Positions 45,228-56,573 of a stretch of 64,000 nt of DNA are shown here, piece after piece (positions within the stretch are counted from its first letter, which is position 1; each line of letters begins with the position of its first letter). The translations under genes and the position numbers were made by a program. The notes under the pieces were generated by a model. The model made no database searches. It was not told the DNA's origin and saw only the letters and a program-made list of their open reading frames with translations. The stretch comes from Polytrichum commune. Taxonomy: Eukaryota; Streptophyta; Polytrichopsida; Polytrichales; Polytrichaceae. The stretch is taken from positions 2,294,001 through 2,358,000 of the forward strand of contig OX485809.1 in NCBI GenBank assembly GCA_950295325.1. The letters run 5' to 3'.

Positions 45228-48221
45228 TTGTTTGCATGTAAGATGGGAAAACCAGATGTTGTGAACGCAACGCTAGGTGCTGCATTTGGTGTTGCTTTTG
45301 GAGGCGTTTGGACCTTGCTTGCAAAGGTGATTGAAGGATTGAAGTTTGTTCACCATTGCCAAGAACAATGCACATCTTTAAGAGAATATTTGGAGAAGAT
45401 CAAACCTATGTTGTTAGAGATATCCAATCAATGCCAATCACAGGAAGCATTGGAAAATTGGTTGGGTGCGTTTCAAAAGTGTGTTGAAGATGCCAACGAG
45501 ATTTTGCAAATTTGTAGAGATGGCTCTAATTGGGAACGGATCCGTGAGGTGAGATATGGGCTTCGAATATTGAAGCTAAAAGATGAAATCAAGGAAAATG
45601 TGAATATATCACCCATGGCACTTTTGACACACAAGAGTAATATTAGCAAATCCAACATGGGCACTAGTGTGATGATGCAAGAGGTTCCCCAAGAGATTCT
45701 TGGAATTGGAGATCTCTTCAAAAGAGTGAAATCGAAAATCATTGAGGGGCAAAGTGTGAGTCAAAGTGGTAGATGCATTGCCATCCAAGGCATGGGTGGA
45801 TGTGGGAAAACCTTGGTTGCACAAATGGTGAACAACAATGGAGAAATCCAAGATTTTTTTGGGAAAGACTCCATCTTTTGGATCACGGTTGGACGTGATG
45901 CATCCGTTTCTGCCCTTTACGTACGGATGAGGGAGTATCTACGTGTTCAAACTAGTTGCGAAACACCTCTTGAAGACCAACGCACACATTTGATGAATGT
46001 GTTTTCAAATCGGAGAGTTTTGTTAATATTGGATGACGTGTGGGATAATGTGCACGAGTATAGAGAGATTGTAGAATGGTTGAACATCGCAAAAGGATTG
46101 GGGAGTGTGACATTGGTCACTACAAGAGATTCGTCGGTCGCATGCCGCATTAATGCAAGTGTGGAGGTTATTTTATCACTTTCAGAGGAGCATAGTTGGA
46201 TATTGTTTTGTACACATGCATTTGGTACGAATGGGCTTCCATCAAACCAAGAATTGATGAAATTGGCTAAAGATGTGTGCAATGAATGCAAAGGCTTGCC
46301 GTTGGCTTTGAAAGTCATTGGGGCGGCAATGAAGAGTAAGGATGATATTGCGGAATGGAGATCAAAATTGCAAGATCTACGGAAGTCCAATGCAATGGTT
46401 AACAAAATTGTTGGACAGCAACTTTTCAATCGCCTCCAAATCAGCTATGACCAATTGGAAGAACCCACAAAAACATGTTTTTTATATTTTGCAGCCTACC
46501 CTGAAGACTCAGAAATACTACCAAAGGAATTATTTGATATGTGGGTTACCGAAGATTTATTTGGCGAGGACCTTGATGCGGAGGATGCTTTGGATAAAGC
46601 GCACTCTACTTTGAATGAACTAAAGAGGCGATCGTTAGTTGATGATTGCAAGGATTATTGTGGTGAGAAGTGTGTCAAAATGCATGATGTTTTACGTGAT
46701 CTTGCAATGCACATGACAAGAAAATGTGAGGAGGTTGTACGCGAGAACTTGTTCAAGCCCGGAATGGAAAATCTGAAGCAATTTCCGATTGCTTGGCTAG
46801 GGAAACCATTGAAGGTGAAGAGGATGTCATTACTTGGCCAAAATATCAAAAGATTTCCCAACAACTTCATAGCTCCAGAGTTGGCAATATGCATCATTGG
46901 TGATTCTCCATCCTTTCGAATGCCACGCTCATGTGTACAAGAATGTGTCATAGAAGAGGGCTTCTTTGAAAATATGGCCAACATTAAATACATGCGACTA
47001 CGTTTAGGTGCAACTTTGAAAAATGTACCTTCGACCATTGGGACGCTAAGTTTACTTCAACATCTCGATATGAGATTTTGTCATATGTTGAAAGAGCTTC
47101 CGGAGAGCATCGGAGGATTGGAGTCCCTTCAACACCTCGATTTGAGCAGTTGTAGGGCGTTGAAAGAGCTTCCGGATAGCATCACAAGATTGGGTTTCCT
47201 TCAACACCTCAATCTGAGGTATTGTGGGGCGTTGAAAGAGCTTCCGGAGAGCATCGGAGGATTGGGGTCCCTTCAACACCTCGATCTGAGCTGTTGTCGG
47301 ATGTTGAAAGAACTTCCGGAGAGCATCAGAGGATTGGGGTCCCTTCAACACCTCAACATGAGCGATTGTGAGGCGTTGGAGAAGCTTCCGAAGAGCATTG
47401 GAGGATTGGGGTCCCTTCAACACCTCATTCTATGGAGTTGTGAGGCGTTGAAAGAGCTTCCGGAGAGCATTGGAGGATTGGGGTCCCTTCAACACCTCGA
47501 TCTATGGAGTTGTGAGGCGTTGAAAAAGCTTCCGGAGAGCATCGGAGGATTGGGGTCCCTTCAATACCTCAATCTTTGGTTTTGTAGGGCATTGAAAGAG
47601 CTTCCGGAGAGCATCGGAGGATTGGGGTCCCTTCAACACCTCAAAATGAGCGATTGTGAGGCGTTGGAGAAGCTTCCGGAGAGCATTGGAGGATTGGGGT
47701 CCCTTCAACACCTCGATATGCTCCAATGTACGGCATTGAAAAAGCTTCCGGAGAGCATTGGAGGATTGGGGTCCCTTGAATACCTCGATCTGAGCTTTTG
47801 TGGGGTGTTGAAAGAGCTTCCGGAGAGCATCGGAGGATTGGGGTCGCTTCAACACCTCGGTCTGAGATATTGTGGGGCGTTAAAGAAGCTTCCGGAGAGC
47901 ATTGGAGGGTTGTGGTCCCTTCAACACCTCGATATGCACAAATGTACGGCGTTGAAAGAGCTTCCGGAGAGCATTGGAGGATTGGGGTCCCTTCAACACC
48001 TCGATCTGAGCTTTTGTGGGGTGTTGAAAGAGCTTCCGGAGAGCATAAGAGGATTGGGATCCCTTCAACACCTCGATCTAAGATATTGTGGGGCGTTAAA
48101 GAAGCTTCCGGAGAGCATGGGAGGATTGGGGTCCCTTACATTGCTTGATATAAGGAATTGTGAGGCATCAGAAGAATTTCCATGCTTCACAAATAGTTCC
48201 CGACTTCAGATTTTATGCTAA
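45228..48221 (+). CDS. CC(RPW8-like)-NB-ARC-LRR immune receptor (NLR), 997 aa
   Basis: Single intact exon. An N-terminal region of about 150 residues (LGAAFGVAFGGVWTLLAKVI ... LREYLEKIKPMLLEI) resembles RPW8-type coiled coils. NB-ARC follows: P-loop GMGGCGKT at 188-195, Walker B LLILDDVW with D269-D270, RNBS-B LVTTRDSSVA, GLPLA from 356, and MHD at 485-487. After a spacer come 16 LRRs of 24 residues, consensus LPESIGGLGSLQHLDL, ending EFPCFTNSSRLQILC. NLRs are cytosolic, nucleotide-switched pathogen sensors or helpers; nothing here shows which. A second ATG at 45243 (MGKPDVV) is an equally likely start. The LRR units are unusually alike at DNA level, so misassembly of unit number is possible. 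Confidence 0.93.
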   Translation: MFACKMGKPDVVNATLGAAFGVAFGGVWTLLAKVIEGLKFVHHCQEQCTSLREYLEKIKPMLLEISNQCQSQEALENWLGAFQKCVEDANEILQICRDGSNWERIREVRYGLRILKLKDEIKENVNISPMALLTHKSNISKSNMGTSVMMQEVPQEILGIGDLFKRVKSKIIEGQSVSQSGRCIAIQGMGGCGKTLVAQMVNNNGEIQDFFGKDSIFWITVGRDASVSALYVRMREYLRVQTSCETPLEDQRTHLMNVFSNRRVLLILDDVWDNVHEYREIVEWLNIAKGLGSVTLVTTRDSSVACRINASVEVILSLSEEHSWILFCTHAFGTNGLPSNQELMKLAKDVCNECKGLPLALKVIGAAMKSKDDIAEWRSKLQDLRKSNAMVNKIVGQQLFNRLQISYDQLEEPTKTCFLYFAAYPEDSEILPKELFDMWVTEDLFGEDLDAEDALDKAHSTLNELKRRSLVDDCKDYCGEKCVKMHDVLRDLAMHMTRKCEEVVRENLFKPGMENLKQFPIAWLGKPLKVKRMSLLGQNIKRFPNNFIAPELAICIIGDSPSFRMPRSCVQECVIEEGFFENMANIKYMRLRLGATLKNVPSTIGTLSLLQHLDMRFCHMLKELPESIGGLESLQHLDLSSCRALKELPDSITRLGFLQHLNLRYCGALKELPESIGGLGSLQHLDLSCCRMLKELPESIRGLGSLQHLNMSDCEALEKLPKSIGGLGSLQHLILWSCEALKELPESIGGLGSLQHLDLWSCEALKKLPESIGGLGSLQYLNLWFCRALKELPESIGGLGSLQHLKMSDCEALEKLPESIGGLGSLQHLDMLQCTALKKLPESIGGLGSLEYLDLSFCGVLKELPESIGGLGSLQHLGLRYCGALKKLPESIGGLWSLQHLDMHKCTALKELPESIGGLGSLQHLDLSFCGVLKELPESIRGLGSLQHLDLRYCGALKKLPESMGGLGSLTLLDIRNCEASEEFPCFTNSSRLQILC
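47040..48165 (+). repeat. 72-bp tandem repeats encoding 24-residue LRRs
   Basis: Sixteen units with the near-invariant core CTTCCGGAGAGCAT and GGATTGGGGTCCCTTCAACA. Variation is confined mainly to the solvent-exposed positions after LQHL. Units 10-12 and 13-15 form a duplicated three-unit block (CTALK / FCGVLK / RYCGALK). Confidence 0.95.
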
Positions 48222-48413
48222 TTTAGTATATTCGCAAGTTTAGTTCATGCATTCAACTAGCTAATCGTCTAGAAAATGAACTTTGCATGCCATGTACATA
48301 AGACTTCAGGATTATCTACTTTACATTTTGGAGACGTTGAACGGTGATCGCATAGGTGGTGAGGTTGATTTCACGGTTTCAGTATGACGACGATGAATCG
48401 ATTGTCAGGAAAT

Positions 48414-49133
48414 GATTTGTGATTTGTGATTTGTGATTTGTGATTTGTGATTTGTTGATTGAGAGTGGCCTTCGGATGTATGTGGGTTGTGAAACCATAT
48501 GAACCACTAAGGTTGAAGCACAAATTTGTGATTTGTTGAATGAGAGTGGCATTCGGATGCGTGAGATGGGTTGTGAAACCATATGAACCACTAAGGTTGA
48601 AGCACAAATTTGTAATTTGTTGAATGAGAGTGGCATTCGGATGTGTGACATGGGTTGTAAAACCATATGAACCACTAAGGTTGAAGCACAAATTTGTGAT
48701 TTGTTGAATGAGAGTGGCATTCCGATGCGTAAGATGAGTTGTCAAACCATATGAACCACTAAGGTTGAAGCACAAATTTGTGATTTGTTGAATGAGAGTG
48801 ACATTCGGATGCGTGAGATGGGTTGTCAAACCATATGAACCACTAAGGTTGAAGCACAAATTTGTGATTTGTTAAATGAGAGTGGCCTTTGGATATGTGA
48901 CATGGGTTGTGAAATCATATGAACCACTAAGATTGAAGTACAAATTTGTGATTTATTGAATGAGAGTGGCATTCGGATGTGTGACATAGGTTGTGAAACC
49001 ATAAGAACCACTAAGGTTGAAGCACAAATTTGTAATTTGTTGAATGAGAGTGGCATTCGGATGCGTGACATGGGTTGTGAAACCATATGAACCACTAAGG
49101 TTGAAGCACAAATTTGTAATTTGTTGAATGAAT
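48414..49133. repeat. 84-bp satellite, eight units, preceded by GATTTGT run
   Basis: GAACCACTAAGGTTGAAGCA recurs every 84 bp (about 48501 to 49089). Each unit also has TTTGTTGAATGAGAGTGG. A GATTTGT repeat (five units, 48414-48455) leads in. Because 84 is a multiple of three, the minus strand is open as a 28-residue repeat, which is probably incidental. Confidence 0.9.
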
Positions 49134-49350
49134 GGATAACTAATTAAATATAGAAGCTTCAAAGAGGTATCAAAGAGGTTTCCAATGCAGGTGTCGGGGG
49201 ACTTTTTCATAAAGTGCAACTAACTTTTTGAGTTTACCAACTTTCTTTTTATTTCTATTGTGTTGTTTTTATATTACCAACGAGAATTGGATCCTCTACA
49301 TCTTGGATTATATCAATTATTATATATTTCATGAAGTCCTTTGAGCTCAG

Positions 49351-49358
49351 TATATAAG
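49351..49358 (+). promoter_or_regulatory. TATA box upstream of the 49400 frame
   Basis: TATATAAG, 42 nt before the ATG at 49400, suitable for a short 5' UTR. Confidence 0.5.
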
Positions 49359-49399
49359 TAGAGTCTTTAGACTCACACGTATAACGAGGGTAGAGTATC

Positions 49400-49963
49400 A
49401 TGGATAGGATGGGAGAAAAGAGAGACATGTTTGAGGGTCTAGGATGTGATGAGAAGATAGAGAATTTAGGAGAACTTCATATTCCATTCAATCCATCATC
49501 CGAGCGTGAGAGAGATGAGAGAAGTGCTAGAGATCGATTTCGTGATGACTATGTCATGACCCCCTTTTCACAATCTACACAAGCATGGAAGTTGAGGGCG
49601 GAGGAGGACCAACGATGATATGCGGTCAAATTCGAGATCGATGCAGTGGAGAAGGATCTAACAAAAAACGTGGGTGGAGATCCAAATGATGTGGTTGATT
49701 TGAGCGCGGATATTTTACGGAAGCCCGGGGATGTGGATGTGGATGACAATTCAATCGACATTGAAGAAGTCAAGGTAGCAGAAGAATCTTCAAAGACTTT
49801 GCATTTTCGTAAGAAGAGGAGAGGATTATCGCCTCATCCGCTACCGTTGAAGGAACGGATGAAAAACCGAACGATTAGCTATGTTGATTTACTTAGGCCG
49901 GATCCTCTTCCACCAAGATTGGTCCCTCGACGGAAGCCACAAGCATCTACGAGGTTGCCATAA
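49400..49963 (+). pseudogene. Unknown 187-codon frame with one internal TGA
   Basis: I do not recognise it. ATG at 49400 opens a charged protein (MDRMGEKRDMFEGLGCDEK, RERDERSARDRFRDDY) to TGA at 49616-49618 (CGA TGA TAT). The same frame continues to TAA at 49961 with an acidic middle (DVVDLSADILRKPGDVDVDD) and a basic Pro-rich end (LLRPDPLPPRLVPRRKPQ). Continuity of composition across the TGA suggests one protein with a nonsense change. No splice pair removes the stop obviously. Confidence 0.45.
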
Positions 49964-50699
49964 CGGAAGTCAAGTTGACGGAATGAAGTGGAATATTAGA
50001 TTACGCATGGTTTGTTCATGTATGTGATTTATAAAGGGCATTTGTACCGTCGTCCCAATAATAAAGTTATTACTTGTACAATATGTTGTACCACTTTTAG
50101 AATTTTTTTTTAATTTAAAAATTCAACCAACCGTTTATTATTGCATACTTCTATGCATGTTCATTGTTGTCTTACAAAATTTGAAATTTTAATGTTATAT
50201 ATAGAGTAGCGAATATGTTTATTTTAGTGTATTTGTTCTTATGACAAATTGTTGTATAGATCAAAAATCTCCATAGCGGTGATAATTTGTTGGTCATCAT
50301 ACTACATTGGTTACTTTGTTGCTTGAGGGATCCTTAATTAGTTTTGTGTGGATAAGTAAACCGGTTATGGTATTTAGTGTCACATATATTATTTGCGAAG
50401 GACCTAAGTTAGATGCCTAGAAGACTCAAAGTGCCAATATGATATTATTTATGAACATTAGTAACTTCATAAAATGGAAAAGTATTTACATTATAACATT
50501 TAAAATTGCACATTGGAATACTTCAGATGGTAGCTTGCGTTTTAGTATCAAGGATACTATTGAGCATACTAATGAAAAGTGTCATATGCTTACATTTTAA
50601 TGTGCAAGTGATAGATATTTTTAATTCATTTGAATACATGGGTGGCTATGACGATGTATTTTGGTGGATGGATGAATTCGGAAGGCAGGGCGTTAGTTA

Positions 50700-50890
50700 G
50701 TTAGGGAGAAAAAGGGGCGGACGGGGCGGATGGGTGGGAACGGGGGGGAACACGGGGACGGACGGGGGGAACGCGGGAGCGGACGGGTGGAAACGCGGGG
50801 GCAGACGGGTGGGGAACGGGGCGGGGAACGAAAACGGAGGGGGTGGGGAACGGGGGCGGACAGGGAGGCGGACGGGGGTTGGATCGGGGG
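50700..50890 (+). repeat. G-rich minisatellite (GACGGGGGAACGGGG units)
   Basis: About 190 bp of G-runs separated by AAC, GAC and GAT. Short frames here are artefacts of composition. The flanks 49970-50700 and 50900-53384 show no recognisable gene. Confidence 0.8.
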
Positions 50891-53800
50891 TGTAAGCTCA
50901 ATTTTTTGGCAATCGTCTGGCTTCGAAGCCCAACCCACTAACTTAGTGATTATTAGCAGCAATAGTCACTTAGGGGCAATTAGCCAGTGTGAACAGTGGG
51001 CAGTAGCCATTTTGCAGACAGTTGTAACTAACTTCTCCTCCCCCGCTGATAAGGAGGAGGCTGGCCATTGCCGAAGTAGGCTATTTTCATCGTAGTATCA
51101 GACATAGTCTCAGATAGGAGCAATTAGGCAGTTTAGGAGCATTCGAGCACTCAGTGATTGAAGCCGAACAAGTTAGCAATAAGCAATGCCGAGCATGAGG
51201 CTGACAGTAATAGACACAATGTGGAGAGCTGAGTGATTTAGACTCTCAGTAAACTTTGATTTTGGACAGTATGAGTAAATTGTCTTGGAAGTGCAATTGT
51301 CTTTGAAGTGGAAGTTGTTGTGGTATGGAAGCTGTTGATGAATAAAGAAGTGTTCATCTGATTTTTGGCAATAGTCTTGAGTCTTGAATTGATTTATCAT
51401 ACGCCAAGAGGGCGAGGAAACTTAGAAAGAAAGGTTGTGACATGAAGAGTGGCCTAAGTCTGAATGTGGCCATAGTCAAGAAAGAGGCATTTTGAAGTCT
51501 GAAGTGAGAGCAAAAAGGGCTATAGACAGTGAGTGAAAGCAGGGCCAATAGCCGTAGGAAGTGACTGAGAGCATCGGCAAGTAGGCGAGTGAGTGGTAGA
51601 GTCTTGGAAGAAACCAGTAAGGGTAGAGACAGGATAAAGGCCATAGCCAGCATCGAGAGGAGTCAAGAGGGAGAGAGAAGGAGAGGAGACAGAGAAGGCA
51701 GGAAGTCCAAGAAAGACAATCGCCGGTGTTAGTTGGCTATCGCCTACATGTAACCAGAGAGGCGATTAACAGGAGAAGGAGAGCAATAGTCTTCATGGCC
51801 GTTGAGTGAGTCAGAGTGGGAAGAGGGAAAGATAGGCTAGACCATAGCCTTTACAGGTGTCCTCCCTGAGAGAGAGAAAGGTTTTTGAGAGGCAAGTGTA
51901 CCAGAAGATAGCTTAGGCATGGCTACAAGACATTACCTGGCGTGAAGCCGATGTAGGACTGTAAGGACGAAGACATACTTAGTAGCAGGCTATGTGCTGC
52001 AAAAAGACATTACCCTCTCATGAGAGAGAAGTTGTTACTTAGTGAAAGACATTACCGAAGGTGCATCCTTTTAAGCTTAAAATGAACTTAAGTATTAATC
52101 AAGGAATATCGCCTGAATTGTTGATACATTGATTATGTATGATCTTGTGTGTTTGTGGCGATGAGTTGCCAGATAAGTGGGAGATGAAGAGGATGGTTAT
52201 AGTTTTGAGAAGAATGGTCAAAAGACTGTAAGTTAAACTAAAAAGGATTAATTTGAGATTATTGCAAAAGTTCAATTCTTGTTGTGAAAGACGATGTGGG
52301 ATGCAAAAAAACATTACCCCGGACTACGGTCCCGACCAATTGCCAAGGACAACTTGCCAAGCTCTTGAGCTTCACGACTGAAATAGGTCAAGACATAGAG
52401 TGATAGAAAATTCCCTGAAGATAGGACAGAATCACTCACGACTGAGGAAGCACAAAGGAACCATAAGAGTGGAGAATAAGTGGAATAATGAAGGGATGAA
52501 GGAAGAAAGACCCTAAGATGTTATTAAGAACCTTAATCCAATGTGACATTAACCCTTATAGACACCATCTCAGTCTTCCTGGAGACATCGTTCCACTAGA
52601 AGAAAACTTGTCCATTCTGACCATGGAATTAATGACTGGACGTCCTCAAGTACTCATTCAATGACTCAGTCGCGAGCCACAGTCAGCTCCGCTGACGTGT
52701 ATAAACGTCTAGTCATTTTTCAATCACGTTGTCATTCTTCGATGAAATTTGTTCAAGACGACCCCAAACATTCGTTCATCTGTGATGTGTGCCTGTCACT
52801 TCATCCAGATCTTGGGGATGCTCGAAGACAACAGCCTATGTGGCCTTTGTGCAGTCATTTCCTTGTTGGCCACGACTGGGGCATACTATATAATGACTCC
52901 ACAATAGTTCTTAACCAATATTAGGTCCATGTGTATATTGCGTGACGTGTCACACAAAAATTGATTAAGTGTATGACCATCATCGTGGTGATGACGAGTC
53001 GTTGTAACGACTTAAAACACAACCAATAATGACTGGACGTTTTTTAAATAATGAGGTGGCATGCCACTTCATTCTGTCCGTTACCAACTACTGTGTATTC
53101 ATTGATATGCAAGACATCCATAGACAAAGTGCATGCATAGATGTCATCACAGCTATGCTTGAAAATCAAATTCAGTGCATTGTCATGTGGCAAGCTTTGA
53201 ACTTCGAGTACGATGCCACGTACACAATGGCATCCACCGGCAAGTCATATTCCACTCATACTCTAGTCATATTATAAATGCCCGTGCTTAAATGTATTTT
53301 CCCGTAAACTCAGTGTTCAACATGTTTCCAGCTATTTTCAACTTTACCATGTGTCCATGTACATGTGACAGTAGACAAAATACACCATATGTGAGCCCAA
53401 AAGGGTGCCCACATTTAGTCTTAGACCCTTGAAACGTTAGTTGATGCACTTTGAAGTAGCATGTTACTTCACAAAAATATAAAAAGAGTGAAATGTTAGT
53501 CTTAGAAGTACCATGTTGTAAGAGGCTAGGATGTGAGTTGTTATTGTGTTTTTACCTTCGGAAGGATTTGAGTGAATGAGGATAGGTAAGGAGAACTTGG
53601 ATTGAGTAGTTAGTGAGTAGGCTAGTACAAATGGATGGAGACAACCAAAGTGACTCAAGAGGCAAGTGCATTCGAATTGGGATGAATGGAGGATCACATG
53701 GAGCGCACAAGTGGACCACCTCATCATGGCCACTTAATGGGGAAGGCCCAAGGAAGAATGCAAGGTGGAGGATAAGCAAATTCTCAAAGCACCAATCAAA

Positions 53801-54090
53801 TCACGAGTTAAGCATCGTGGTTTGAATTAAGTGGTGAGCGACGATTTGGGAAAGTAAGGGGAGAAAGTTATGGCGGCGGAAAGCGAAGGAGGCTAAGTTT
53901 GGGTTGAAGCATCCCAAGTTTGGTAAAGTGTGGTAGGTAGAAAGCCAAGGCTAGTTAAATGTTCGAATTAGGATCCTTGTTGATCATTTGAGGGAGGAAG
54001 GCTTAGAAGATAGGATTGGCGCCTACTAAGTAGGAGGAAATCTCAAGGGCTTATCGTGAGCCTTGAAGGTGCTCACCCCCTCAAGCTTAC

Positions 54091-54097
54091 TATATAA
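54091..54097 (+). promoter_or_regulatory. TATA box of the element-2 LTR promoter
   Basis: CTATATAATCC about 700 bp into the LTR, followed by a pyrimidine-rich initiation-like region. Equivalent boxes are at 34764 and 63576. Placement implies a very long R-U5 that includes the array and small ORFs. Confidence 0.6.
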
Positions 54098-55246
54098 TCC
54101 CTCATTCTTCCCTCACTCATCCTCTCTTTCCTTTGTGCTCCAAGGCACCCCACGAGTTATAAGTGTGGGTGTGGGAAGCCATATTGGAGCACATGTGTGT
54201 GCTTAGTTTTTAGTTTGAGAGCCAAGGCTTGTTAGCCTTGAAGAGGGCTTGACCTCTTGGTAGAATTAGTGTTGACGTGAAGGATTTTAAAGTTAATTCA
54301 TGATTCCAATTTGTGGTACTTTAAGTTCATGTTTTGAATACACGTGGTTGCAAGTTCCATGTTTAAGAGTTGAGCACTTGATGTTGTGATGAGTGCAAAA
54401 ATATACTTGTGTGGATTAGTTAGTCTTAGTGAAGTTAGGAAATTCTCTCTCCCCCTCTCCTCTCTAGGATTTTAGGATTTTAGGATTAGAGAAGAATTGT
54501 GTGATTAGAAAGGGGTTGTTAGTAGAATTAGGGAAATTAGGTAGGAAGATTAGTTAAGGGCTTGAATAATTAGTGAGGTAGTTGGGAATTACAACTACAA
54601 AGTTGTGGGTTCATGAAGGAGCTGGGTTTATGAAGGAGCTGGGTTTGTTTAGTTAGAAAGTAAAGAGCTGGGTTTATGAAGGACCTGGGTTTGTTTAGTT
54701 AGAAGCTAAGGAGCTGGGTTCATGAAGGAGCTGGGTTTATGAAGGAGCTGGGTTTGTTTAGTTAGAAAGTAAAGAGCTGGGTTTATGAAGGACCTGGGTT
54801 TGTTTAGTTAGAAGCTAAGGAGCTGGGTTCATGAAGGAGCTGGGTTTATGAAGGAGCTGGGTTTGTTTAGTTAGAAGCTAAGAAGCTGGGTTTATGAAGG
54901 AGCTGGGTTTATGAAGGAGCTAGGTTTATGTAATTAGAAAGTAAAGAGATGGGTTCATGAAGGAGCTTAGTAGATAGCCTACCTAATTAGCTCATAGACA
55001 AGTAGTTAGTTACATTATGCTAGTTAGTGTTATGTGTGGCTTTCACAAGTAAATGTATTTGAGATTGACTATAGAGAATAGTGTTTTTTTAACACTTGCA
55101 TCCTCTCTTTAAAAATAAACCACGTGCACAACTTAATGGAGAATGTGGAGCACTCTCGCGATGGCAAGACAAAGGAAGCAAAGACCAAAGGTGCGAGGGA
55201 GAGATTGACATAAGTCACATAAGTATTTCTTAATACTTAAAGGCTT

Positions 55247-55459
55247 ATGTACGGTATGGAGACACCAAGTGAGACCTCTTATAGTAGCGATACGGAATAC
55301 ACAAGTGATAGTTCAAGTGGTAGTATAGAGTCAACGGCACAGACTCCATTTAGGAGAGGGATATCCTTAAGGGCTTGTGTAGCTAAAGCAGCCGGATGGA
55401 CGTTAGAAGCAAACAAAGACAAAATAGCACCCGAGCATAAGGAGGTTAAAATAACATAG
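55247..55459 (+). CDS. Small LTR ORF (70 aa) with SLRACVAKAAGWTLE, element-2 copy
   Basis: Same translation as 35920-36132. It lies downstream of the LTR TATA box and upstream of the primer site, so it would be in the leader of the genomic RNA. The short frame at 55136-55213 (MENVEHSRDGKTKE) may be its first part if an intron joins them. Function unknown. Confidence 0.45.
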   Translation: MYGMETPSETSYSSDTEYTSDSSSGSIESTAQTPFRRGISLRACVAKAAGWTLEANKDKIAPEHKEVKIT

Positions 55460-55666
55460 TTAACTTGTGCATTCTCCACATACGTATTGAAATCGTACAT
55501 TGAGTTGTTAAAAGTGAAATTCCAGTTAAATCCAAGACCACTTGAAGGGTGAACATTGCACTATGGACTCATCCAAGTCCAAATCCAATACCGCGGAGGA
55601 ATGTGAGCCCAAACCCACTACTCGGACTACGGACGCTTAAGGGTGGGGGTTTTGGCCTCACATAAT

Positions 55667-55685
55667 TGGTGCGTCCGCCGGGAGC
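55667..55685 (+). promoter_or_regulatory. Primer binding site of element 2
   Basis: TGGTGCGTCCGCCGGGAGC after the LTR and a TAAT spacer, same as element 1. The tRNA was not identified. Confidence 0.65.
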
Positions 55686-55792
55686 GAAGCGGAAGGTAGT
55701 TACAAGACTTGGAGGCGACTAGGAGACTTGGAGGCAACTAGGAAAAATTGGAGACACAAACTTGAGAGAAGGGAAGGAGCACCCGAAACTCG

Positions 55793-56456
55793 GTAAGTAT
55801 TCTGTCTTTGGGTTACATTTGAATTCATTGTATTTCAACTATTTCTTGGAATGAATTGCATTGTCAATTACGCAAATTCATTTTTGAGGAAGGAGCGCGG
55901 CGAAGGTACGTCCTCAACCTTTTTGGGGATTTGCTAAGAACTTAAAAGGAACCTATAACCGAGTAGCTCATTAAAACATTAGAGGGTAAATTCACCTTAG
56001 GACATTGAACTTTGACACTCACCTCGGGGTGAGTCTCAAAGTTTTGGGAGTTGTCATTTCATGCTCTAGATTAAATTAATATTTCACAAAGTTTATGGTG
56101 TTGTTACATTGAGTCACGATTGAGGGGAGTGCTAACTCACAGGGGGATGCGATTGCTCAAGGTATGTTTATTTCTTCAAAGTGAACTCATTAACTAATTA
56201 AGGAATGCCTTTTGTACTCGTGATTGTTGTTATCCGTTGTAGAGGGTAATTCCCGAATTGTGGATGGTGTGAGAAGTTGAAGGGTGAAGCCTCGACTTTT
56301 AACATAATCTACTCGGAAGGTCACCCCCTCACAATCGGTATTGTGGTGAGTGTTAATTTGCGGGAAGGTGCGGAGGTGATGCTCCGACTTAACCAAAAAA
56401 TTAACATGAACATGCGTATCCCCTATTGGGATTCTTTCACCTAAGTGGGCTTGCAG
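55793..56456 (+). other. Candidate leader intron of element 2
   Basis: ACTCG|GTAAGT at 55792/55793 and GGGCTTGCAG ending at 56456 are good splice signals. Both are conserved in the leader of element 1. Splicing would shorten the leader to gag; it is inferred only. Confidence 0.35.
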
Positions 56457-56573
56457 GTTCTTTTCCTCACCTCCTAAAAAAAAATTATAACCACACCAAG
56501 ACAAGTGAAAATATTAAGAGGGGAATTGCTAGGATTATGTGTGGTCAAGTGAGGGTCGATCGATTCTTATGGA

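Larger units (their letters stand above)
53390..55662 (+). repeat. 5' LTR of element 2 (2273 bp)
   Basis: Starts TGTGAGCCCAAAAGG and ends TTTGGCCTCACA. TATATAA box at 54091-54097, array of GAGCTGGGTTTATGAAG units at about 54605-54965, small ORFs at 55136-55213 and 55247-55459. Confidence 0.96.

Noticed and set aside
47052..48071. Open frames antisense to the NLR LRR region
   Set aside because: They arise because the 72-bp units lack stops on the other strand; translations just mirror the repeat.
48371..49219. Antisense 162-codon and neighbouring frames over the 84-bp satellite
   Set aside because: The period is a multiple of three, so frames stay open by chance, and frames switch between units.
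53464..53825. Several 70-90 codon frames in the first part of the 2273-bp LTR
   Set aside because: They lie in U3, mostly antisense, and have no counterpart in the 1562-bp LTR.
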